In this document: piece after piece, positions 11,379 through 23,690 of the stretch
Layout: each line of letters starts with the position of its first letter
Position numbering within the stretch: position 1 is the first letter of the stretch
From: Aquilaria yunnanensis
Lineage: Eukaryota > Streptophyta > Magnoliopsida > Malvales > Thymelaeaceae
Length of the DNA stretch: 64,000 nucleotides
Direction: 5' to 3'
Assembly (NCBI GenBank): GCA_039654915.1
Contig: CM077596.1
Span: 72,479,751 to 72,543,750, forward strand
Translations under genes and position numbers: made by a program
Notes under the pieces: model-generated
What the model was told of the DNA's origin: nothing
Databases searched by the model: none
Seen by the model: only the letters and a program-made list of their open reading frames with translations

Positions 11379-11754
11379 TGCTGACAACTTGCTAATATAG
11401 TTAATTTTATATCTTCTTTGGAATTCTGGCCAGATTTGTTTGGGCTAGTGTGGGCGGGCAAGAGGAGAGAGAGAAAATAGTGTTTTGGACTTTGGAGTGT
11501 GATGGAGATGATGGTTGAGTTATTAGATTTTTAAGTTTTAGGGTGCTACGAGGAGAATGAATAAAATAAAGGGATTAGAATTGTCATTTTCTATTAAAAT
11601 TCTGTCAAAATTAACAGCTTAAATCACAGAAAAAACTCCGATAGGACGCGCTATATAAGTTAAATGGGCTTATTAGGATAAAGTAGAGTTATGTGATGCA
11701 GATATGACAAAAAAATAAGTTAAGGACCTATAGTTGAATTTACTCTATAGCTTA

Positions 11755-12900
11755 GGGCAAACTTTGAAAAAATAAAATTTTGAAGTTAAAGTAAAAATGC
11801 GCTTTGTTAGTTTGTTTTCTCTTTTTATTTTAGAAACTCATATTTTACACTTAACCTGTAACACTACTAATACCATTAACGAAAAAAAACCATTTTATAC
11901 CTAGATTGAAAGAAAACTAATCACTTTAGTTATTCATTAACTGTTAAATCATTATTAAACAATTTACTTCAATTATAATACAGATATTGTACATTTTAAT
12001 ATATGATTTGATAAGTTGATGGCAACAACTAAGGCATGAGTAAAAAAAAAAATCAATCACATTTTAGGTAGGAAGCAAAATGTAGGTTTTTCGAATATGA
12101 TGAAAAAACTTGTATTTTTACTCAAAACACGGGATTTTGTCTTTTGATCATCTAAAAGTCACGTATTTCATGAGCCTCCTTGATTTAGTAAGAGCATGAT
12201 CCAGTAACAAAATCTTAGAATGCAACCCGCACTCGTAGATAATATAGGAGGAATATTATGCTTACTCGAGCAAAGAAATGAATCAGTTGTTATAGTAAGG
12301 ATTGGAGATAATAATAAGGTTTAGATTAATTAGATTCTATTAATTTGTCACGACAGGAAGAAAATGTTTGTGAAAGTCGGTAGCTCATTGGTGAAACTTT
12401 AGAAATAAAACTAACAGATAAATCCTAAATTTTTTAACTAAAGTGCAACTAGCTATGCATTAGTTTTATTCACCAAAAGAGAAAAAGTTACATTAATTTT
12501 TGTGGGAATAGCAAAAACAATCACATTATTAATGTTGCAGTTCACATATCTGAACACTTGTAAGTTGTAATTGCACAGAATTTTGTAAAAGTGGGCGGAC
12601 CACTGGAAATACAAGATCGGGAGCGGGTGGTATTGAAGGGAAAAACGTCAGAAACTTCCTGGAAGGTCGAGCCGGAAGAAGAATCAAATATCACCATATG
12701 AGTGAGTATATAAAGTAACCGAAAAATGAGGATCAAATTTTTATAAATATACTCATGAACCCATCAAATAATCTTTTATCTACCCCTGTCTGTATTTGGG
12801 CCTTAATTGGAAGTTTTCTTAAATTATGAACCAAAAAGCATAAGTTTTCCAGCCGACAGTTATTTCATTTTTATTATTATACCAGACACCAGTCAGGCCG
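11755..12900. other. Intergenic AT-rich DNA
   Basis: No reading frame, RNA gene or repeat end could be supported. Short frames are AT-rich and without known motifs. Confidence 0.4.
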
Positions 12901-12904
12901 AAGT

Positions 12905-13155
12905 CAGGGAAATAACACATTTAGTCTTAAAACTTTTAGTTATTTTTCTATTTAAATCTTAAAATTTTAAAAAAATTTATTTATAAAACTTTCAAAATAT
13001 ATAAACAGTTAGTCACTAGTTCTGAGGTTAACTCTAGGATTAGCTATTTACATGTTTTGCAAGTTTTAAAACTCAAATAAAAATTTAGAAAAAATTTTAA
13101 GACTTAAATAGAAAATTTGTAAAAGGCTTAGGACTGAAAGTGACATTTTACTCGA
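12905..13155. repeat. Foldback repeat, copy 1
   Basis: About 250 bp whose two halves are inverted relative to each other. 'acatttagtcttaaaac' near 12916 faces 'ttaggactgaaagtgac' near 13128, and the centre has 'ttaactctaggattagc'. A related copy lies at 13795-14050. No coding capacity. The ends and target duplication are not clear, so the superfamily is open. Confidence 0.5.
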
Positions 13156-13794
13156 CTTTTGTTTTGTTGGTGTTTCCTTTTCGAAAAATACCAATTTATC
13201 TTTTACTGTTTTGCTTTCAATTATTTTTCAAAATTAATCATTCATTTTCTTACAGTAAGAAGAATTTATTTTTCCTTTTAAATTTTTTTCAAAGAAGATA
13301 CAATATTTTTTATGTTTATGCATTAAATGAAAAAAATTCCACTTTGTTGATGATTTCTTTGTTATTATCATTTAAATTAATCCAATGCCGGCTTGGTCTA
13401 GAGTATACCTAGTGTAAAAAATTTGTTCTTATTCAATAGGCCCCATTAATATTCTTTTCTAGTTATGGGAAACTATTATTTTATTTATCATTTTAAAAAA
13501 ATTTCCAAACTTAATAGTATGATTTTTATTTCTGTATAAGTTCAGTAGAGATTATTTTTTAATCACTAAAAATATTTATTTAGAGATGTTTTTTGTTCTA
13601 TGAAACTTTTAATCATCCTTTAAGATCATAGAAAATATTTTTAATTTTTTTTGCAAAAAAAACATATAGTTTTAGCTTTCTTTTTTTTTTTTCTCTAAAT
13701 TTGAAAATCATAAAAATTTATTAAAAAAATACTCAAATGAAAATTAAAAAAAATAAAAAAATTATTTCTGAAAAGAAATATTTTCCAGGTCAGA

Positions 13795-14050
13795 GGGGAA
13801 GGCCACTTTTCAGTCCTAAATCTCTCACGATTTTTTTATTTAAGTCATAAAACTTTATGAATTTCTATTTGAGTCCTAAATCTTACAAAATATGTAAATA
13901 GTCCTAAAGTTAATCTCAAAACTGGTGGCCAATTGTTTCGGACTAATTATTTATATGTTTTGCAAGTTTTAAGACTCAAATAGAAACTCATAAAATTTTA
14001 AAACTTCAATAGAAAAATGATAAAAATTTTAGAATGGAATATGTACTTTC
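13795..14050. repeat. Foldback repeat, copy 2
   Basis: A second member of the family at 12905-13155, beginning 'cacttttcagtcctaaatc' and sharing the core 'atgttttgcaagttttaa'. The two copies bracket about 640 bp of AT-rich DNA (13156-13794) that holds nothing recognisable. Confidence 0.5.
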
Positions 14051-14479
14051 TCCCCGCTGAGGCTAATAAGGCAGGGATATGGTTGGCGTTTATATTAGTG
14101 AGTTGGACAAGTGAATCGAATTTTGCTTCTGATATGCGTATTTTTGTTGCGGGACTTCTCAATGAAAATTAGTGAGACCATCACTACAATAAAAAGGTTT
14201 ATAGGTGACATACATTTACCGACGTTTTCAAAACAATGTCGGAAAAAACATATTATTACTGACATGTTTAAAAAAAATGTAAGTAAAGAACTATTTAAAC
14301 TCGACGAATTTAAAAAAATGCAGCTAAAATGACCTATTATACTTGACATGTTTAAAAAATTGTAACAAAATATCTATCCAAGCCCAACAAAATCCTAAAA
14401 ACGCAGCTAAAAGTCCACCTAAGACCGACTAGTTTCTAAAACGCAGCTAAATGGTTCGGCCCACTAACAAAGCCCTACT

Positions 14480-17170
14480 CGATTCAAAAATTAAGAAAAA
14501 GGGTTTGGGGGGAAAAGGAGACGTGCAGCGAGAAGAAGGTAGACGAGCTCAACGTCTAATTGCCGGTACCTTCGATCTAATTGCCGGTTGCTGACTTTCT
14601 CGGCTGCAGCGAGAAGAAGGTAGATGAGCTCAACGTCTTCGGTCTCGTTGTCGGACAAATCAGGGAGCGCAAAGCCCAAAGGGTGCATCACCATGGAAGA
14701 ATCGTCGCACTGGAGCTGTCTGCAACTGATATCTCCTTCAAGTAATTTGCGACTCTATTATCATGATCTCCTTTGGAACTGCAGCTTAGTGTAGTCGCAG
14801 TCGGGCTCGCTGTCATTCTCCTAAAGCCGTTTCCGGGGGTTTTAAGAAGCTTCCATGAAGGCCTGGTCAATTGAGGCATTTCGTTGGTTAGTGGCTCGAT
14901 GATTTGTTTGTTATCTTGAAACCCGAAGATATTTTTGCTCTCTGGGACTTCTGGGAAGGATGGAGGTTGTTAAACCCCATGAATAATGTGTCTTCCTGGT
15001 GCTATTGTTGGAGCTGCCCAGGTGTTATGTCTCTAATCTCTTGTTTCCAAACTACCTCGTCAAGGCCAAATGCGGCCAAAACAAATCCAGTATCTGACGA
15101 TGGGAGCAAGAGCAACACCACCGAATGCGGCCGGGGAGGTGGAGAGATTCCAATAAGACTTGTTTCGCTAAATGAAAGCAAACAGCTAAATGAAAGCAAA
15201 GAACAGATTTCCTTTTAAGCAGTTGGGTTCTGATTCCATAAATGAAACCAATTATTCAGAGAATTTAAGTTTGATAAATTTTCTTATGGGATGATCGAGG
15301 TAGACCAATGGAGGTAGACTAATATGTTGTTTTAAGACTAATTTTCATATTGTTTTTAGCTAACTTTTTGGTATGAGATGGTTATGTTGTTTGCTTATTG
15401 AGATCAAATGACTTCTTAATATTTGCCCCCTCCTTGGTACTAGACTGACCGAGTTTGTGTTGCTGCCTCTGCAGCTCCATGTGCTCTCGGGCATACCTAT
15501 TCTAATGTCGTTCTGCATCCACATTCCAAGGTGAGTTTATTCTCTTTTTTTGTAGGCTTCTAGCTATTAAATTCTTAAGACTTTTGGCTGTAGGGGAACC
15601 CTTAAGAGTTACTAATGAGTTTGCATTATTAGATGAGGCTTCATTCTCTCTATCTTTGATTCTCGTTCATTTCTGTTTCTGCTTTGTTTTGGATGCAGTA
15701 GCTTTGCATTGAATGACTTTTGAAGGTTTGTCTTGTTGATGTTGCAGTGCTTCCTTTGGATCTCTGTTTCAATGAGATTACAGTAGGCATTTCACTGTTT
15801 CGCTTATTCAATTGGGAATAGTTAGCTGTCCTGCGTTCATTTGCTCATTTTGTGCCCCTTCTTTTTTTTTTTCTGGAAAACCAGCCACATTTGCCTCCTT
15901 TATATTTCATAGTCTCAAGTCATTGGATTTGAAACACCAGATAGAGAAGGTTTCAGCTCCTCTGCTTTTGTGCTCTATTTGGTGGCTTTGGTTTCCAAGT
16001 ATTGTAATTTTAATGCATATCTTATGCTTTGTTAGAACAATAGATCCTGCATTCTAATACCTTTTCTATTTTCTCCTGCATTCTAATGCCTCATTTCTTC
16101 TTGTTCTTAGATGTATTTGTATATGATTGATTTTCAGTTCTTCCTTGGTGCCTCAACTTCTGCACCGTAGATTTTCTTCCGTTTGTTCGTTCGTCCTTCC
16201 TCTGACGTGGGATTATTTCAGGTTAGTGGTTCTACATTTATTAGAGCTTATTAACATCTCATTTTACTATCAGGGAAACTAGAGATAACTAATAGTACAA
16301 ACTAAAGCCCTTTTGTGTTGTTTGACATTATATGATGCTTGCCTTGTCATAAATTATGTGATCATGTGCTCTTCAGTACAGTTCTTTGTTGAATTTTCTT
16401 TTATAGATACAAATTGTTACTTGTTGCTTTTCTAAGCGCCCATTTGCACTGAACAAAAAAACTTGAAAGGTGGAGACAGAATGGACTTAGCTGAAGTGAT
16501 TATGGTTGGGCTGTCTCAACTTGAGGAATTGAGTTCAAACTAATAGCCAGAAATAAGATTAAGACATGGTACTTCCATAAGCATCCCCTAGTTGAGTGCA
16601 GATTGCAAGGTTTGTTCATTGGAATTAGGCATGGTTGAACCCGCAAAAAAGGAACCCTTCGTGATGTCTTGTAAAGACGTGTCACTACTGCATTATCAGT
16701 TTTCTTAGCTTTGGTTTGTCTGCATGTTCAGAGTTGTGAAACTTTTTTCATGTAGCAGGTTTTTATCTTCTCTACTTGGATTTTAGTGTGAAGGCACCAA
16801 AACTTGTGTAGATTCTAATCATATGTTGTTTTTACTCCCATCCACTAGAAAAGGTGCAAAAAAGACAAACCAGTGTGAAAGTCGATTGTTTCTTCTGCCT
16901 TCTAGTCAAATGAATTTCGAAGACGATTCTACAGAGGCCCATATTGGAAAACCATCAGTCCCAGAAAAAGAAACAGCCAGCCAAAATAGGAGCAGAAACA
17001 AAATTGAAATCAATGGGAATATAGTGGGTCAGAATAGTCTTAACATGCGGAGGAGAAAAATTTTGTACAATAACTGCTAAAATTAATTTCGGAAACCTGA
17101 AAGCTGAAGAGTTTCAGGTATGTTGTGCTGCCTTCAATTTTTCACTTGTAACTAGGTTACATTTTTTTTT
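14480..17170 (+). other. CACTA interior: unidentified, exon-like DNA
   Basis: This stretch is richer in GC and in intron-like T-rich runs than the flanking DNA, as if it came from a transcribed locus. A 56-bp exon candidate with consensus sites lies at 15475-15530 (cctctgcag before it, gtgagtttat after). An 85-codon frame at 16823-17080 ends just before the kinase exons. A GAGAAGAAGGTAGA block with flanking sequence is repeated at 14529 and 14609. None of the translations was recognised, so the source is unknown. It does not encode the missing kinase N-terminus. Confidence 0.4.
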
Positions 17171-17178
17171 TTGCCCAG

Positions 17179-20100
17179 GAATGTAACCTTTACCAGCTCA
17201 TGAAAGATAGAGAGAAGCTGTTTTCAGAAGTTGAAATCAGGAACTGGTCATCCCAAATATTTCAAGGCCTTGCATACATGCATCAACGGGGATATTTTCA
17301 TCGTGACCTCAAGCCTGGTAACAATTTATCAGGATTATTATTTCCATTTGATATTCATAACTGGAACTTGTTATATGGTTTTAGCATGCACTCATCAATT
17401 CTTTGTCTACTTGTATATATTTTGGTTACTTACATTTTTTTTTAAATAAATATTTCTGATTTTGATTCCCCTCATTTATTTCTTGTCAAGTGTATTAAAC
17501 ATCAATTTTCTGCAACTAACCTGTATTTTTGGACAGAGAATTTGTTGGTCACGAAAGATCTCATCAAGATTGCTGATTTTGGTCTTGCACGTGAAATAAG
17601 TTCAGATCCACCTTATACAGAATATGTTTCTACACGTTGGTAAGTTTTATTTTATTTTATTTTATTTTATTCATGGCCTGTCTTGCGTCCTTCTGGAGGG
17701 CTGTGAATAAACTGAGCCAAGATGACCTTTTGGTTTTGCTTACTTGTTTGTTAAGATGTTAGCTAGGTGGAGTTTTTAATTGAGTTTGAGCTTACCATGT
17801 GTTACTTCATTTACTAATCTTTTGCATACATATAAAAAAATATTGATTATTTAACGAAACAATATTTGTATCTAACGCAAGGCCCAATAACAAGACCAAG
17901 AATATTGAAAGATTTCATTAATTGAGAAGACCTTCTACTAAGATATGATCTTAATTTAAGGATTAAGTTATGAAATTTTGTTGATAAGATGCTTAAATTT
18001 ATTGAAGAACTGGCCTGCTACAAACACAAACAAGCTTGGTAGCTGATAAACACACATGATCTTGTTCACTAACAATGCCAATACAGCTTGCTTCTGTTTG
18101 GGCTTGGCTTCTTCTGTAAATGAGTCCAGTGCTTCTGTTTGGTACTGTCTGTTTACCTAAACAAACGAATGCAAACAAACTTTCATTCAAGTTGAATGCA
18201 AATGAATAGAGTTTTTGGTAGCTCGTTTTCTCCATTTCCAAGTTGTCAGTTTTTGGTACTGCAGGTATCGTGCCCCTGAAGTGTTGCTTCAATCGAATAA
18301 TTACACTTCAAAAGTTGGTGAGTTCATCATCAGAAAACTTATTTTGGAGATATTGTCATAATAAATGTCAAAGTTGATTTTATTGAATTTTCCGGTTTTG
18401 AAGATATGTGGGCAATGGGCGCCATTATGGCTGAGCTATTCAGTTTACGTCCCCTTTTCCCAGGAATTAGGTACACACCTTGTTCTTTTTACAACATTTC
18501 TCATTCCTAGACTCAAAGTTTTTGTGAGTGTTGCTGATGTTGCCCAATCTCATACTGCCTATTCTCCTATGTTTCCATACCATGAACTATTTTTTGTTCA
18601 ATGCAGTGAAGCGGATGAGATATCCAAAATTTGCGGTATAATAGGTACCCCAACCAAAGAGTCTTGGTTGGATGGGCTTAATCTTGCCAGGGCCATAAAC
18701 TATCAATTTCCACAGGTTTGTGGGAAACATCTCTGAGTCTTGGATTTTATTGCATTTTTGTGAACTTGTGCACACTTAACTTTCATTGTGCTCAATTATT
18801 TTGCAGTCTGATGGTGTGTATTTCTCAGGTTTGCTACCATCAGCAAGTCATGATGCTGTCAACCTTATAAGGGTTGGTGTCTATTGTTTTCTACTCTTGT
18901 GACCTTACCTTTTGCTATGTGCTTTCCTGACTATGACAGACTGGGGATTTGCATATACTAAATTAACTTATGAGGATTTTTGTTACTAGCTTACTAATAT
19001 GTAGCTTTTGCATCAGTCACTTTGTTCGTGGGATCCCTCAAAACGACCAACAGCTGCAGAGGCCCTTCAACATCCCTTCTTCCAGGTAGTGTTTCTGGAG
19101 TAATTTGTATGTCCTGACCATTTACAGAGTTGTATGTCCCGGAGATCAAGTTGAGATTGGCTGTATAATGCATGATTGATTTACGAGATTGGTTGTTGTG
19201 GCAGAGCTGCTTTTATGTTCCACCATCTCTACGTCCAAGAGCAGCTGTGTGCAGGACTCCTCCATCAGGTCTGAATGTTTTCTTCCATTTTCTTGACCTT
19301 TGGTGTTCAATAATGCTGATAACCTACTTGTAATCTGTTTTGGTAACCCGTATACATATTCTTTGTTTGTAGTTGGTACAAAGGGCTTGACCAGCAATCT
19401 GGCAGAATGTGTTCTGGGGCCATGGCGAATACAAAGTTTGCTAACAGATTTTCTCCAATGAAGTCAAATGCCATGTTGAGTGCAGGTAAACTGATCTCAT
19501 AATAGTTATTTATGAGTTGAATGTGATTGACCCCAGCTGTTTCTGGTTGACATTCTTGGTTGTTGATTGAGAGATGTATTGCTGGTCTTCCCACCTGTTG
19601 TGGCTTGGAACTCTATCATGTTTTTATTTTGTTTGCTAATTTTAACTGAATTTATCAGAAACAGAATGTTGTCCTCTTGACTGCGTTTATTTTTTATCTT
19701 TCAATTACTGTGTGTGCTTGCGATGTACTTGTCTGAAGAATGGTTAATTGGTCCTCAAAGTACAATTAATTTTATTGCAGGTGTGCAAAGGGAGCTGGAT
19801 ATGGTGAATGAGGTAATGCTTTGATCACGTGTTGTTATTTTTGTTTCTTGAAGTTAGGAATGCTGGTTGTTTCTGTATTTTTATTTCCCTGCTAATGTGA
19901 CACTTGCATATTTTAAAGGATGTGAGTAAGAATGACAAGTCATTGGAAGGCCCTGGCAGACTCCCAAAATATCGGCCACCAGGAAGAAAGAGCCCAAGTG
20001 AGTGGACTTTTTATTTTGTCTAAATGTTGAAGCCATGCTCCTGTCTACTTCATCTCAATTTGGTTTTAAGAGAACGACAGTACTTAAATGAAACTAAGTG

Positions 20101-20259
20101 AAAGAAATGTCTCAAACAGCCTCCTTTAGCAAAAAACCAATGGCACGTGGAGTTTCTGAGACAGCAGTGAAGTTGGCAAACATGAGTGTGGAAAGCCGGA
20201 AGCGGTGGGGGGTGCAGCTGAGAGTAGCACCTGCAATGAAGATTGGAGTCCAATTTTGA
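17179..20259 (+). pseudogene. CDKF;4-like protein kinase gene fragment, 5'-truncated, frameshifted
   Basis: Twelve exons with GT/AG introns can be read: 17179-17317, 17537-17639, 18265-18317, 18404-18470, 18607-18715, 18807-18872, 19017-19085, 19205-19268, 19373-19485, 19781-19812, 19919-19997 and 20120-20259 (TGA). They give [12 protein letters not shown], the catalytic loop HRDLK (17299-17313), DFG (17575-17583), a TEY activation loop, [33 protein letters not shown], the C-terminal blocks GVQRELDMVN and KYRPPGRKSP, and a final ETAVKLANM. This matches the plant MAK/MHK-like kinases, closest from memory to Arabidopsis CDKF;4 (At4g19110), a family that phosphorylates Ser/Thr. The P-loop and ATP-binding Lys (roughly the first 90 residues) are absent. 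Exon 9 changes frame between about 19385 and 19425, so the tail is out of frame. Retained introns mean capture from genomic DNA, not from mRNA. Confidence 0.88.
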
Positions 20260-20951
20260 GCCTTCTCCTCTATTATTGGCGTTACCTAGTTCATGCCAAT
20301 GACATGATGTGGCGGAAGAAAGAGAGCCACCCAGAGAAGTGAGGCTGCCGAACTTGAAGTCATTTTTTGATTTAGTATTTGTACTGAACCTTGGACATCT
20401 TATTACCACAATAGTAATTCATAATTTTTTAGAGTTTCTACATGTATGAATTTATTGCAATTTTTATTAATTAAAAATTTTCATTATTCAACATAAATGT
20501 TCGTGCAATTTTTATTGATGATAATAGTGTAGTATTATGATCTCCTACTACGAAATAAGTGAACAATGATATACTAGGAGAGAAAATTAATATTGCAACT
20601 ATCCTTTAATAGCAGCGTTTTTTTACAAAAATGCTGGAAAATTCATGTACATTGCTGACGTTTTTTGAATAAAAATGCTATTGAGTGCAGTACATTAGTA
20701 ACGTTTTAAAAATAAAAAAGTGACTAAATATGATAAATTTACCGGTGTTTCTTGTTAAAAGCGTCACTATTGGTTATCATTTACTTGCATTTATAAAACG
20801 CAGGGAAATACTTAAAACCTTTACCAACGTGTACCTAGACGACATTTTTTTGTGGCGTTTTTAAATTGTCGGGGAAGGTGAAGCGACGTTTTAAAAACGT
20901 CACTAAAAGTTGAAAAAAATGTCGCTAATGAACCATTTTGTTGTAGTGCAT

Positions 20952-21955
20952 GTTTAAATTTTCAGAATCATTCAAGACTAATTGGTGTTATTTGTGAACG
21001 AAAATTTTAAGAAAAAATATATGCAATATATGTGTGAAATAGTATTTTTTTTTATTAAAAACCTGAAAAGTAACGAATAATCTGGGTTGAACAGGAAATG
21101 GATAGTATATGGTAAGTTCAAGTATTGGTTCCAATGATAGGAAGTTCAAATGGAGCTACAACGACTCTGTGAATTCTTTCATGTTTTTGAATGATATGGT
21201 TGACAGATATTCACGAAGCATACCCGCCACTTGGTGATCAATTGTTCTTTAGCTTTTCGACGCCGTTCAAGGCATTTACGTGCAGTAGTAATTTTACAAC
21301 GTGGCTAATATATGGGAGAATTTTCAGTCGTTACTCTACCCATTGCAATTGGAAGAAAGTCGCTTTTGGGATTGAATTGTTCTGGATTTAAGTCGTCAAA
21401 GTTTAGGCATTCTTTGCCTTAAATTTGATAACAGCTATCAAACTTTTCTATATATTTTCAAACCAGTAGTCATTTATTGGATTGGTGTGCAATTTCGCTG
21501 CCTAAATGAATTTTATTGGACAGGTGATTTACTGGAAAATGTTAAAAGGTTAATAACCATAAACAAATTTTACCAATTTCCATTCTAAACAAGGAATATG
21601 GGTTTAGAATGTTTACTGATTAAGTTCTGTCACTTTTTTAAAAAAAAAATTAAAACTAGCTTTACAGATCATAGATCAAATGTTTACAACCCTTTTTTCA
21701 AAATTTTGTAAAAGGAGCATATAAAATTAAAGAACTACAATTATGAGAAACCGGAATATATGATCAATTTGGATTCCAGCCATTTTGATTATAGTTTTAT
21801 AAATTTTATACTAAATAGTTTCTTTAGTAGTTAAAAAGTTCCTCCTAAACTTCTTGCCATCAGAGCAGTTCATATGAAGCTGGATGACCTAGCTAGTAAT
21901 TGAAGCCGATGGTCAGCATGCTATTGTAGCTATCTAAGGGAAGTTGGTGGACTAG
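20952..21955. other. Intergenic AT-rich DNA
   Basis: The 66-codon frame at 21191-21391 has no recognised motif and is not called as a gene. Nothing else is supported in this kilobase. Confidence 0.35.
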
Positions 21956-21959
21956 ATTG

Positions 21960-22575
21960 CTCGGACGAAATCAAATCAGAGCGGTGGATTAAGACAATAG
22001 CTCGGACTAAATTGGCAATCAAATCGGAGAATTGGTGATCGCATGAATGAATCAGCGAAATCAATACAGAGCGGTGGAGGGAGCGCTGGAAGCAGGCTGG
22101 TGGCGAGGAGGGAGGCCGCTGGTGGGAGTGGGCTGGTGTCGAGGGAGGGATGACAATGGTGGGATTGACGTGGGAGTAGCGGTAAACGGGGCAGCGGGGC
22201 GGTGGTGCCCAAATTTGGACGATGAAGGGACAAGGAGATGGGGCGGTGGTGCCTAGATTTGGGTTTTCTTTCCTTCAGCCGAGAGTAGTTGGTGCGTGAG
22301 GAAGAGAAATGTTTGATTCATTAGATGTCTAATTTTTAGGTTGTTAAAAGCAGGATAAATAAAATTTAGGGTAATATGAGCAAGAAAAATGAATTTTGGG
22401 GACAAAAGTTATCATTTTTTTATCAAGATTCCATTAAAATTAACTGTCCAACTAATGAAAAGGATCCAAACAAAACACAAAAAATAAGTTAAAGAACCTT
22501 ACTAGAACAAAATGAAATTATGTGACTCATTTAGGACAAAAAATAAAGGAATGTGATTTACCGTGGAGTTTACTC
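21960..22575. repeat. Right arm of a Mutator-like element related to 9533-11745
   Basis: Read on minus from about 22575, the sequence starts 'gagtaaactccacggtaaat' and follows the arm of the 9533-11745 element over about 250 bp, including blocks like 'aattttaatggaatcttg' and 'taaccctaaat'-type text near 22350. Next to it is a GC-rich interior (22060-22265) of the kind such elements carry. No matching left arm or target duplication was found, so the element is truncated or rearranged. Confidence 0.5.
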
Positions 22576-22599
22576 ATTTTGCTAAGTATAAAGTTAGCC

Positions 22600-23690
22600 G
22601 CTTGAAGTTCTAAATTCTAGAACTAATACATGCGCCAAGGAGATTTAAACATATTGCACAATTCGATTTGCCACATCATTCTCTGTTTTTTTTTTTAAAC
22701 CGTATTTCCTAACCAATTAGGATTGGTTTTGGATTTGGAAAATCTCGCCCTTTTTCCAAATTTCTTTATAAAAATTTGAATGTATAACTTATTTTATAAA
22801 TATGAAAGACTTTATTTTATGAACTTAGAAAAAAACGTTTGATGAGGTGAAAAAACTAAAACAGGGTTTTTCATTTTAAAATATGAGTTTTGTAAAGTTT
22901 AAAAATAATATTTTCTAAATTTTTTAAATAAGCACTCAAATTCTTATCTAAGAAATTTTAGAAAAGAAATGTGGGGAACTTTCTCACAACTAAAGACAGC
23001 ATGAGTATTTTATTTTCATACCCAGTATCTTAAAATTGTTTAAAATTACCCCTTCCTTTTCTTGAATGGATATTTCCTTAAATTCCAGGTCCACAAGCAA
23101 ATGGGGAAAGGTACACATCTTTCCAGAGTCTAGAGGAAGATCACACGCCAAACAAGTGATTTTAGGAATAAAATCGTGAGATGAAAAGATAGATACTACT
23201 ACCTCCGAGTCAAAATTCTCTGCTCTATATCCTTCTCAAAACTATATTATATTTTTAAATATATATATATATTTTAAAAAAATTATCAAATAATAATTAA
23301 ATAAATTCAAGTCAAATTTAATTAAAAAATAAAATGAAGCAAAGGACTTGGGAAAGATGGAATATAATAAACATTATTTACGCTTGTAGGTATTATGGTA
23401 ATTAAATGGTTGGAGGATTAGAGCTACCATTATCAAGATCTTAAATTTTGTACTGGATGTATATTGTTTTTTCAATATTATGGTAGGATACAAGTACCAT
23501 ATCGCTGAGTTACACACACACACACACACCTATGAGCATATAAAATACAAACTATTAAAAGTGTATGAGTGTGAAACACATGTAACATGTACATAGATTA
23601 ATTAAAATTTTTTTTACACATATATGTTATAAAAATAAAAAAAATATTTTTAAAGCATAGAAGAAAAGAAAATATAAAATTTATATATTT
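22600..23690. repeat. Intergenic AT-rich DNA with a short (AC)n microsatellite
   Basis: An (AC)9 run lies at 23512-23529. Runs of A and T elsewhere give no coding sequence. Confidence 0.6.

Larger units (their letters stand above)
9533..11745. mobile_element. Mutator-like element with long terminal inverted repeats, hAT-interrupted
   Basis: The left arm begins GAGTAAACTCCACCG (9534) and the right arm ends in the reverse complement of GAGTAAATTCAACTA (to 11745). The arms stay alignable, with gaps, for roughly 200 bp. For example, ACCCTAAA blocks face each other at about 10442 and 11540. The flanks are TATAGTTTA (9524-9532) and TATAGCTTA (11746-11754), a 9-bp target duplication with one mismatch. 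Long inverted repeats and 9-bp duplications are Mutator features. Without the hAT insert the element is about 1.5 kb and has no transposase. A related arm lies at about 22270-22575. Confidence 0.7.
14182..20948. mobile_element. CACTA element, 6.8 kb, non-autonomous, carrying a host kinase gene piece
   Basis: The left end is CACTACAATAAAAAGGTT (14182) and the right end, read on minus from 20948, is CACTACAACAAAATGGTT; 16 of 18 bases agree. The trinucleotide CAT lies directly outside both ends (14179-14181 and 20949-20951), the 3-bp duplication expected for CACTA transposons. Both subterminal regions (to about 14460, and 20590-20948) are crowded with degenerate 'gcgacgttttaaaa / gtcgctaa' repeats, also a CACTA trait. 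No transposase was found inside. The interior holds a spliced CDKF;4-like gene fragment at 17179-20259 and unrecognised exon-like DNA at 14480-17170. Confidence 0.85.

Noticed and set aside
17179..20259. A functional kinase gene at this locus
   Set aside because: The ATP-binding N-terminal lobe is missing, exon 9 is out of frame, and the piece is enclosed by CACTA ends.
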